Assembly: GCA_903858275.1 (NCBI GenBank)
Contig: CAIOIC010000073.1
Location: forward strand, 1 to 33,934
Reading direction: 5' to 3'
Length of the DNA stretch: 33,934 nt
Source of the DNA: an uncultured Verrucomicrobia subdivision 3 bacterium
GTDB taxonomy: Bacteria; Verrucomicrobiota; Verrucomicrobiia; Limisphaerales; UBA11358
The translations under genes and the position numbers were made by a program. Under the pieces are notes generated by a model. It was given only the letters and a program-made list of their open reading frames with translations. It had not been told where the DNA came from and did not search any database. Positions 22,980 to 30,900 of this stretch are shown here, in pieces; the stretch's first letter is position 1, and each line of letters opens with the position of its first letter.

Positions 22980-23819
22980 TCACTTTTTTGCCATCACCCC
23001 GAGCACTTCATTCGTGCTCCCGCGCCGGTAGCCTTGCAGATCCAGCGTGACATGCGCGTAGCCGATTTTTTTCAACTGCTCGCCGATGGCGGCTAATTTT
23101 CCATTCGCCAGCAAGGCGGGGATTTCTCCCGGCGCCAGTTCGATGCGCGCCAGATTTTGTTTCTGCAGTTCGTGGTGCCGCACGCGCACATCGTGGAAGC
23201 CCAGGTCGCGCAAAACATATTCCGCCTGCTCGATCATTCGCAGTTTTTCCGGCGTCACCGTTTCGCCATACGGCACGCGGGAGCTCAGGCACGCCATCTG
23301 CGGCTTGTCCGCCGTCGGCAGGCCGAGTTGCGCGGACAGCTCGCGGATTTCCGCCTTGGTCAAACCGGCTTCCTTGAGCGGCGCGCGCACTTGAAACTCC
23401 GTCGCCGCCTGCGCGCCGGGCCGGAAATCACCGGTGTCGCTGGCGTTTTCTCCATAGGCAATCACCGCAAAATCTTCCGCCTTCGCCAGCGGCGTCAATT
23501 CTTCAAACAGTTCATGTTTGCAGAAGTAGCAGCGGTTCGACGGATTGGCCGTGTAATTGGTGTTGGCAAATTCCTGCGTCTGGATGACGCGGACGGGAAA
23601 GGCGAACTTCGTCGCCAGTTCCAGCGCCTCCGCCAGTTCGCGGCGCGGCAGGCTGGGCGAATCGGCGATGGCCGCCAGGGCGCGCTCGCCGAGGACGTCG
23701 TGCGCCACGCGGGCGAGAAACACCGAGTCCACGCCGCCGGAATAGGCCACGAGGCAGGAGCCGTAGCTTTTCAGCAGCGCCCGCAATTTATCCAGTTTGT
23801 TGTTCGCTTCGCTCTTCAC
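22980..23819 (-). CDS. larE: Pyridinium-3,5-bisthiocarboxylic acid mononucleotide synthase LarE
   Basis: 279 residues. ATP-dependent sulfur transferase that activates the carboxylates of the LarB product and replaces oxygen with sulfur during nickel-pincer nucleotide synthesis. The PP-loop SGGVDS lies at 27-32. ACLSSRVPYG places C177 where the Lactobacillus enzyme has Cys176, whose own sulfur is donated, so this is probably the sacrificial-cysteine type rather than the iron-sulfur type. A CYFC pair is at 97-100. The length is normal. The start is GTG, within a GTGA overlap with the larC stop, so larC and larE are translationally coupled. Confidence 0.94.
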   Translation of the reverse strand: MKSEANNKLDKLRALLKSYGSCLVAYSGGVDSVFLARVAHDVLGERALAAIADSPSLPRRELAEALELATKFAFPVRVIQTQEFANTNYTANPSNRCYFCKHELFEELTPLAKAEDFAVIAYGENASDTGDFRPGAQAATEFQVRAPLKEAGLTKAEIRELSAQLGLPTADKPQMACLSSRVPYGETVTPEKLRMIEQAEYVLRDLGFHDVRVRHHELQKQNLARIELAPGEIPALLANGKLAAIGEQLKKIGYAHVTLDLQGYRRGSTNEVLGVMAKK

Positions 23820-25159
23820 TTTAATTGTTTCGCGCTTTTGACGGCGGCTTCAAAAACCTGTTTCACCGGCACTTTGGCCTTGGCGGCAACTTTCTTGGCC
23901 GATTCAAATTCCGGCGCCGCCTGCGCCACTTTACCACCAAGCCGGCCGACTTTCACGCTCACATTGCCATAGGTTGTTTTTACCTCGGCAAATTCACGGC
24001 GTAGCTTGCGCCGCTCGGCCAGCGTCTTGCGCACGCCAAACGCCGTTGTCTCGCGCAGAATCAATTCGCTGAACTTGTCGGCGTCGTTTTCCGCGCACAA
24101 AACGGTGAGCAGCCCGCCGGGCCGGTTTTTCTTCATCTGGATTGGCGTGTGGAAAACGTCCAGCGCGCCGGCGGCCAAAGCCGTTTCCACAAATGCGCCG
24201 AGAATTTCCCCGGTGCAATCGTCCAGATTGGTTTCCAGCACGGCAATTTTATCCGACTCCCAATCCAATCCCGCCGCCGCTGCTTTATTTTTTGAGTTTT
24301 GGCTTTTGGCGGACGAACCGAGCACGGCGCGCAGCACATTGGGCCGCGTCTTGTTTTCCCGCGTGCCGAGGCCGAAGCCGATCTTTTCGGCGACCAGATT
24401 GTCCATCGCGCCAAAGCTTTCGACAAATTCCGCGAGCAGCGCCGCGCCGGTGGGCGTCACGAGTTCGTGCGGTTCCTCGCATTGGGTGAGGCCGATGCCG
24501 CGTGCGCCGAGAATCGCCAGCGTGGCGGGGGCGGGCACCGGGAACCGACCATGCGCACACTTGATCCAGCCGGTGCCTTCGACGACCGGTGAGGCGAACA
24601 CGCGGGGCTTGCCGAGCAGTTCCAGCGCGATGGCCGCGCCCACGATGTCCACGATGGAATCCACCGCGCCGACTTCATGGAAATGGACTTCGTCCGGCGG
24701 CTGGCCGTGGATTTTGCCTTCGGCTTCCGCGATGCGGGCGAAGACGGCGATGGCTTTCTGCTTCACCCACGCCGACAGCTTGCTGCGGGAGATGATCTGT
24801 TTGATTTCAGAAAAATTGCGCTGATCTGCGTGGTGATGTTGGTCTTCGTGCGGGGCGACCGGAGTGGCGCTGAATTGCAGCGAACGCAGATGCAAATGTC
24901 CGCGGCCGTGTTCGTGATGGGGGCCGGCTCCGTGTGGTTGTGCGTGGCCATGAGCGTGGTCGTGCGCGAGGTGGACGTCGAACTTGATGCCGGCGATGGC
25001 GGATTTTTGCTGGCGCGCAATGTGGAGGTGATAGCCGTCCAGCTTGAGTTTTTTCAGCTCCCGTTCGAGTTTGGCGGCGTCCACCCCCAGGTCAAGGAGT
25101 GCGGCGATGAACATATCGCCGGCGATGCCGCTGAAAATGTCGAGGTAAAGGGTTTTCAT
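23816..25159 (-). CDS. larC: Nickel insertion protein LarC, single uninterrupted frame
   Basis: 447 residues. CTP-dependent cyclometallase that inserts nickel into the pincer nucleotide. The N-terminus (YLDIFSGIAGDMFIAALLDLG), HFHEVGAVDSIVDIVG, the LVTPTGAALL phrase and LETNLDDCTGE are family hallmarks. Residues 63-110 hold a histidine-rich loop (HLAHDHAHGHAQPHGAGPHH and later HEDQHHH), typical of LarC and suited to nickel storage. In Lactobacillus, larC is read as two frames joined by programmed frameshifting; here LarC1 and LarC2 are one frame. It lies downstream of larB with an 80-bp gap containing an inverted-repeat element. Confidence 0.95.
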   Translation of the reverse strand: MKTLYLDIFSGIAGDMFIAALLDLGVDAAKLERELKKLKLDGYHLHIARQQKSAIAGIKFDVHLAHDHAHGHAQPHGAGPHHEHGRGHLHLRSLQFSATPVAPHEDQHHHADQRNFSEIKQIISRSKLSAWVKQKAIAVFARIAEAEGKIHGQPPDEVHFHEVGAVDSIVDIVGAAIALELLGKPRVFASPVVEGTGWIKCAHGRFPVPAPATLAILGARGIGLTQCEEPHELVTPTGAALLAEFVESFGAMDNLVAEKIGFGLGTRENKTRPNVLRAVLGSSAKSQNSKNKAAAAGLDWESDKIAVLETNLDDCTGEILGAFVETALAAGALDVFHTPIQMKKNRPGGLLTVLCAENDADKFSELILRETTAFGVRKTLAERRKLRREFAEVKTTYGNVSVKVGRLGGKVAQAAPEFESAKKVAAKAKVPVKQVFEAAVKSAKQLK

Positions 25160-25175
25160 TGAAAATTTATTTCAG

Positions 25176-25259
25176 CCACAGATGCACACAGATTAACACA
25201 GATGGGGGAAAGTTACAGTAGCCAGAAAGTATCTGTGTTTCATCTGTGTTGATCTGTGG
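25176..25259. repeat. Inverted-repeat element built from ACAGAT-type decamers
   Basis: The left arm (25176-25204) reads CCACAGAT-GC-ACACAGAT-TA-ACACAGATG. The right arm (25231-25259) is close to its reverse complement, with a 26-base spacer. Each arm repeats ACAGAT every 10-11 bases. I recall short dispersed elements of this kind (CCACAGATGAACACAGAT type) in many verrucomicrobial and other genomes, but could not check. The right arm forms the last codons and stop of larB. Confidence 0.85.
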
Positions 25260-26004
25260 CCAATGAATTGATTTGTGACGCGGCATAGCCCGCGCCAAAG
25301 CCGTTGTCAATATTCACCACGGTCACGCCGCTGCCGCAGCTGTTCAGCATGGCCAGCAGCGCGGCCACCCCGCCAAAGCTCGCGCCGTAGCCGACGCTCG
25401 TGGGCACGGCGATGACCGGTTTGGCAACCAGCCCGGCGAGCACGCTGGGCAGCGCGCCTTCCATTCCGGCGACGGCCACGATGACATTTGCGCGCTGCAG
25501 CACATCCAGCCGCGCGAGCATCCGGTGCAGGCCGGCCACGCCCACGTCGTGGATGCGCTCCACGCGGTTGCCCATGACTTCGGCGGTGACGGCGGCTTCC
25601 TCGGCCACCGGCAGATCGCTCGTGCCGGCGCAGACCACCGCGATGAATCCGGCCCGCTTGGGCAACGGCTTTTTCTCAATGGTCACGCAGCGGGCGAGGG
25701 GATGATGGACCGTGCGCCTGATTTTTTTCTTCAGCGCGCGGACGTGTTCGGCGGTGATGCGGGTGATGAGGACTTGTTGGCCGTGCGCCAGCAGCTTGGC
25801 GGCAATTTTTACGACCTGTTCCGGCGTCTTGCCGCCGCCGAAAATGACTTCGGGGAAATTCTTGCGGAGCGCGCGGTGGGTGTCCACCTGCGCAAAGCCG
25901 AGGTCGGCCACCGGCGCGGCTTGGAAGGCGCGGAGAATCTTTTCGCGCGGGATTTTTCCGGTGCGAAATTGCTCCAGCAATTGGGTGGCTTCCGCGGTTG
26001 TCAT
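25240..26004 (-). CDS. larB: Pyridinium-3,5-biscarboxylic acid mononucleotide synthase LarB
   Basis: 254 residues from ATG at 26004; a TTG start at 26016 would add four residues. LarB carboxylates the pyridinium ring of nicotinic acid adenine dinucleotide and hydrolyses its phosphoanhydride, the first step toward the nickel-pincer cofactor. Family motifs include EVIFGGGKTPEQV, VVCAGTSDLPVAEEAA, RIHDVGVAGLHRML, VVAGMEGALPSVLAGLV, AVPTSVGYGASFGG and VNIDNGFGAGYAAS; the protein is related to PurE in its second half. The last six residues (ATDQHR) and the stop are encoded by the right arm of an inverted-repeat element, so the natural end was probably replaced or extended. It is first in the minus-strand larB-larC-larE set; larA is not in the window. 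Confidence 0.94.
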   Translation of the reverse strand: MTTAEATQLLEQFRTGKIPREKILRAFQAAPVADLGFAQVDTHRALRKNFPEVIFGGGKTPEQVVKIAAKLLAHGQQVLITRITAEHVRALKKKIRRTVHHPLARCVTIEKKPLPKRAGFIAVVCAGTSDLPVAEEAAVTAEVMGNRVERIHDVGVAGLHRMLARLDVLQRANVIVAVAGMEGALPSVLAGLVAKPVIAVPTSVGYGASFGGVAALLAMLNSCGSGVTVVNIDNGFGAGYAASQINSLATDQHR

Positions 26005-26624
26005 GGCGGGAGACAATGCCTCACGAAATGCAGGCTGTCACGCGGGAAAATCTGTTCTTTAAATGGTTGCCTGGCCGGGTCTGGTGACGTTTTTCACCGG
26101 CAAAGGCTGTTTGTTGATCACGTTATTTCTTAATGCGAATTATAAATACCACCCGCCTTTGCTGAAATTTCAAAAGTTATCTCGTTGCTTCATATCGTTG
26201 GCTGCTGAAATTGATGCACTTGCTGCTTTTAGCAAGATTATATCGGAAATTAGCATAAAATGGGGGAGGTAATAATAATGTCTGACTAATGATGGCTGGC
26301 AATTGAATCGTTGGCCCAATCGAATCTCATGAAAACCAAACGCCCGGTTCTCCTCGTCACGCCTGCGGTTGGGTTCCCCGCTAACGCTGGCAGGTTAGCT
26401 GGGTTGGATATGTTGTGGTGCTCCGCCGCCGTAAGCAATCTGATTAAGTCAACTTGGCCTAAAACGTTCTTATATGAGGCAAATTTCCACTAAACTGTCC
26501 CGTATAAAGACAAAATGTGGCGCTGAAAATAATGTGCAATATGTTTTAAATCAATATCTTATATGTTTGTCGCGTCTTGACAAACGGTGCTTTTTTTAGT
26601 CCAATAATACCCTAATTTTCCATT
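26005..26624. other. 620-bp intergenic region between divergent larB and signalling gene
   Basis: AT-rich compared with its surroundings, with no recognisable protein. Noted items: a strong Shine-Dalgarno-like GGGGGAGGT (26262-26270) seven bases before ATG-TCT-GAC-TAA (26278-26289), and a small open frame at 26329-26493 (54 codons, start MKTKRPVLLVTPAVGF) that matches nothing I know. Also present are TATAAA at 26141 without a well-spaced partner, and the TTGACA/palindrome region just before the right gene. It may hold promoters for both divergent units and decayed gene remains. Confidence 0.6.
26565..26605 (+). promoter_or_regulatory. Candidate promoter with overlapping inverted repeat
   Basis: TTGACA at 26577-26582 is a perfect -35 hexamer; 17 bases on is TCCAAT (26600-26605), four of six matches to a -10. 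GTTTGTC (26565-26571) and GACAAAC (26579-26585) form a 7-bp inverted repeat with a 7-base spacer that overlaps the -35, so a bound regulator would block it. The message would start about 13 bases before the ATG at 26625, with no Shine-Dalgarno, as is common in this window. Confidence 0.4.
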
Positions 26625-27830
26625 ATGAACCTCAATGCAAAATCCAGCGGGAAGCCAATTGAAATTTTGGCTGTGGATGATACGCCAGCCAATCTGCATT
26701 TGCTGATGGATTTTCTTGAAAAACAAGGTTTTTGTGTTCGCCCGGCCATCAGCGGGAGGGGGGCTCTGTCCGCGGTCAGCCGGCGGCCGCCCGATTTGAT
26801 TTTGCTGGATGCGGCCATGCCGGAAATGGATGGTTTTGAAGTTTGCACCAAACTTAAAGAAAAGGAATCCACGCGCGAAATCCCGGTCATTTTCATCAGT
26901 GCCCACAATGCCACGGAGGATAAGCTCAAAGCGTTTCAGGCGGGTGGCGCGGATTACATCACCAAGCCGTTTCAAATCGAAGAGGTGCTCGCCCGGGTCA
27001 ATGCCCACCTGGAAATCCGGCAGTTGCAAGTGGCGCTTAAAAAATCCAACGAGAGCTTGGAAAGCATGGTGGCGAAACGCACCCGGCAGTTGGAAGAGGC
27101 CAATGCGAAGCTCTCGATTTTGGATCAGGCCAAGAGTGATTTTCTCACCTTGATTTCCCATGAGTTGCGCACTCCCTTGCATGGTCTGTTCGGAGCTGCC
27201 GATCTGGCCTTTGAAAAATTCAAAAAAGATTCGGAGATGTCCGAATTAAGCGGCATTTACGAAGTCTCCCGGCAGCGCATCATGACGATGCTCGACCACG
27301 CGCTTTTGCTGACCACCATTCAGGCCAAAGGGGGTGACTTTGCCAACAATGTCAGCCAATTGGATGACATTCTAAAAGCGGCGTGCGAAGAGATGGCTGG
27401 ATTGATGCAAGTTTCCAATATCCACATCTCGCCCTTGCCGCTGGGCTGCGGGAATGTTTTGGGGGATTGGTTTTATCTGAAAAAAGCCCTGGTTTCATTG
27501 ATTGAGACGGTGGCCAAATATTCCAAGCCCAAGACTCGGATTGAGATTCGTGCGCATGTCTTAGCCAGTCAGGTTTGCCTCAACATTGAGGGCAGTGGCC
27601 ACAATATTCCTGAAAATCAATTGAAAACCTTCTTCGATGTGTTGGCGATTCCCGATGCCCCCGCGGGCGATCTGGGTCTTGCTCCGGCGGTGGCGCATCG
27701 CATTATCGCTCTGCTGGGGGGGCAGGTGCTGGTCGCCAACCAAAAAGCGAAAGGCATTCAGATTCAGGCCTGGCTGCCCCGCTTTGCCGTTCTGAAGAAT
27801 GATGCCGGAAGCACTAAGGCTTTACCCTAA
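26625..27830 (+). CDS. REC-HisKA protein with degenerate ATPase domain
   Basis: 401 residues, cytoplasmic, with no membrane segment. Residues 12-128 are a receiver domain with acidic pair D18/D19, phospho-acceptor D62 (LILLDAAMPEMDGF) and K114 (ITKPF). A coiled coil at about 130-170 leads to a HisKA helix with H179 in LISHELRTPLHG. The ATPase domain is altered: the N-box that normally reads N-L-L-x-N-A reads S-L-I-E-T-V, so the Mg/ATP-binding Asn is T295. The D-x-G-x-G box is IEGSGHNIP (322-329), and only GDLGLA recalls the second glycine loop. It is therefore probably a phosphorylated adaptor or phosphotransfer protein rather than an active kinase. The hybrid kinase follows on the same strand after 118 bp and is the natural partner. 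Confidence 0.88.
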   Translation: MNLNAKSSGKPIEILAVDDTPANLHLLMDFLEKQGFCVRPAISGRGALSAVSRRPPDLILLDAAMPEMDGFEVCTKLKEKESTREIPVIFISAHNATEDKLKAFQAGGADYITKPFQIEEVLARVNAHLEIRQLQVALKKSNESLESMVAKRTRQLEEANAKLSILDQAKSDFLTLISHELRTPLHGLFGAADLAFEKFKKDSEMSELSGIYEVSRQRIMTMLDHALLLTTIQAKGGDFANNVSQLDDILKAACEEMAGLMQVSNIHISPLPLGCGNVLGDWFYLKKALVSLIETVAKYSKPKTRIEIRAHVLASQVCLNIEGSGHNIPENQLKTFFDVLAIPDAPAGDLGLAPAVAHRIIALLGGQVLVANQKAKGIQIQAWLPRFAVLKNDAGSTKALP

Positions 27831-27948
27831 TAGTCGCGTATGTGGACCGGACATGAATTTCTAGCCCGGGTAGAAACTTGCTGAGCCATCGGGCGCCAAC
27901 CTCTTTTAGGTTGAGGCCGTTTTTCCGCATCCGACGCCAATCTTTCGC

Positions 27949-30900
27949 ATGATCCAAGCCGCCAAACAAACTAAGATTTTGCTGCGTGGAATTGTTCAAC
28001 GCCACTTTTGGCAGGCTTGGAGTCTGTTGCTGTTGGGGGTGGTGGGCACCGTTGTCGTTGCCTGGGGAACTAAAAAAGATTTGGATCTGACCGCGAAAAG
28101 GCAGTTTGAGTCCGTTTGCAACGAAATCCAAATCAAGATTAGGGATCGGCTTGGCGCGCAGGCCATGATCTTGCGGAGCGGCTCCGTATTTTACGAAAAT
28201 TCCGGCGGCGTCAATCGTCAAGCCTGGCGGGCTTTTGCCGGGGGCCAGCGGTTGGAACAGGCGCTGCCGGGGATTCAAGGTTTTGGCTTCGCATTGCTGG
28301 TTCCGCGGGAGCAGTTGGCGCGCCACCTTCAGGAAATCCGGGCTGAAGGTTTTCCGGAATACCAGGTGCGTCCTGAAGGTGATCGCGCCATTTACTCGGC
28401 CATCATCTATCTCGAGCCTTTTACCAATCGAAATATCCGCGCTTTCGGTTACGACATGCTGACCGAACCCGTGCGGCGGGAGGCCATGGAGCGGGCGAGA
28501 GACAACGACGCCGCCGCTCTCAGCGGAAAAGTGACGCTGGTGCAGGAAACCGATCAGGATGTCCAGGCTGGCACCTTGATGTATGTGCCGGTCTATCGTC
28601 CAGGCATGGCTCATGCCACCATCGCCCAGCGACGCGAAGCCATTATCGGCTGGGTTTACAGTCCTTACCGGATGAACGATCTCATACGGGGTATCCTGGG
28701 AAAATGGGAATGGATGGGCGGCCAGCGCATTCGCCTGCAGGTTTATGATGGCGGGCCGAAACTCAGCTCTGAAACCCTGGTCTTTGATAGTCACCCGGAT
28801 AAAATCCTCCCCGCTCAGCCAAACGCTTTGCTGAACCGGCAAAGCCAGTTTGTCGCCGCGGGGCGTTCGTGGGTTTTGAGCTTCACGCCCGCCGGTAGCC
28901 AGGCGGCTGTCATGGATTACGGCAAAGTCTGGATTATCTTGATTTGCGGCGTGAGTCTAAGCCTGATGCTGTGCCGGTTGGAAACATTGCTGCTGGCTGC
29001 CCGAACCAACGCCAAGGAAATGCAGCTCCTGGTTGAAACCAATCCCGACAATGTCATTTTAAAAGATGGCCAGGGTCGCTGGCTGGTGGCCAATGAACCG
29101 GCGAAAAAGTTATTTCAGCTGGGAGATGGTGAGGGTTGGCGGGGAAAAACCGATGCCGAATTGGCTCAGTCAAACCCGCGACTCCGGATGTTTCACGAAG
29201 CTTGTATCAAAAGTGATGAGCAGACGTGGAAGGAGGGTCGGCACAGTGTCATCACGGAGCAGGGGGTCGGCCCGGATGGAAAATTGCAGGAGCATGAAGT
29301 TTACAAGACGCCGCTTTTTTCGCCCGGCGGCCGGCGTCAAGGTCTGGTGGTCATTGGCCGCGATATGACCGCTAGGCGGCAAATGGAAAGAAGCCTGCGT
29401 TTTTCCGAGGCCATGGCCAGTCAGAGTCGGGATATCATTCTCCGAATCCGCAATTCCGACGGCCGGATTCTCGACGCCAACGCGGCGGCGGAATCAAATT
29501 ACGGCTATTCCCGGGCGGAGCTGCTGGCGAAGACCATTTACGATATTCGCGAAAAATCCGCCGCGGGTCAATTAAGCCAGCAGATGTCGCTGGCTTTCGG
29601 GCAGGGGATTCTTTTTGAAACCGTCCATCTCCGCAAAGATGGATCCCGCCTGCCGGTGGAGGTAAGCTCCCAAGGCATCCAGCTCGAAGGCGAAGCCTGC
29701 ATCATCAGCGTCATCCGCGATATCAGCGCCCGGAAAAAGGTTAAAGAACGCCTGTATCAGTTGGAAACCGCCGTGGCGGCCAGCGCCACCGGCATTTTTC
29801 TGGCTGATCGCCACGGGTGCATCATTTGGACCAATGCCGCCTTTACCCAATTGACGGGTTATAGCGCCGAAGAAGTGTTGGGATGCACTCCCCGCTTCCT
29901 TAAATCCGGCCGGCAACCAGCCGGATTTTATAAGGAATTGTGGGGTACCATTCTGGCGGGCAAAGTCTGGAAGGGTGAAGTGCAGAACCGCCGGAAAGAT
30001 GGCACGATCTATTTTGAGCAAAAAACCATCACGCCGGTGCATGATGACGCTGGTAACGTCTCGCAATTCATCTGTGTTCAGGAAGATGTTACCGAGCGTA
30101 AAAATGCTGAGGCCAAGCTCCTGGTCAACGAGGCCCGCCTGCGAACCTGGTTTGAAATGCCGCTGAGCGGCCTTGCCGTCACCTCGCCCGAGAAGGGCTG
30201 GCTTCAGGTCAACGACCTCCTGTGTAAAATGCTGGGTTACACCCGTGAGGAGCTTTATGGCATGACCTGGGCGCAACTCACCCATCCGGACGATCTTCCG
30301 GAAAATGATGCCAATTTCGAGCGTGTCTTGCGCGGGGAGACGGAAGGCTATTCCATGGAGAAACGCTTTCTCCGGAAAAACGGCGAATATCTGATGACGG
30401 ATCTGACCGTCCGCTGCGCTCGTTTGGCGGACGGAAGAATGGATTACCTTGTGGCGCTCATTCAGGACATTACCGAGCGCAAGCGGGCGGAAGATGAGTT
30501 GCGGAAAGCCAAGGGAATTGCCAGCCAGAAATCCGCGCTGCTCAAGTCCATTTTGGATAGTCCGCAAAACGTGGTCATCTTTTCCCTGGACGCCAACTAC
30601 TGCTATACCGAGTTCACCCAGACGCATCAGGCGACGATCAGGCAAATCTGGGGGGTGGATATTGCCGTGGGCATGAATCTGCTGGATATCATCAGCAACC
30701 CCGCCGACCGCGCCAAGGCAAAGGCTAATTTCGACCGGGTTTTGCGCGGTGAATCCTTCCTGCTGGAGGAGGAGTACGGCGACCTATCGCGCCTGCGGAC
30801 ATTTTACGAGGATCGTTACAGCCCGATTTTTGGCAACGGCGGCGCGGTGGTGGGAATCACGGTATTTGTCATCGACATCACCGAGCGCAAGCAGGCGGAG

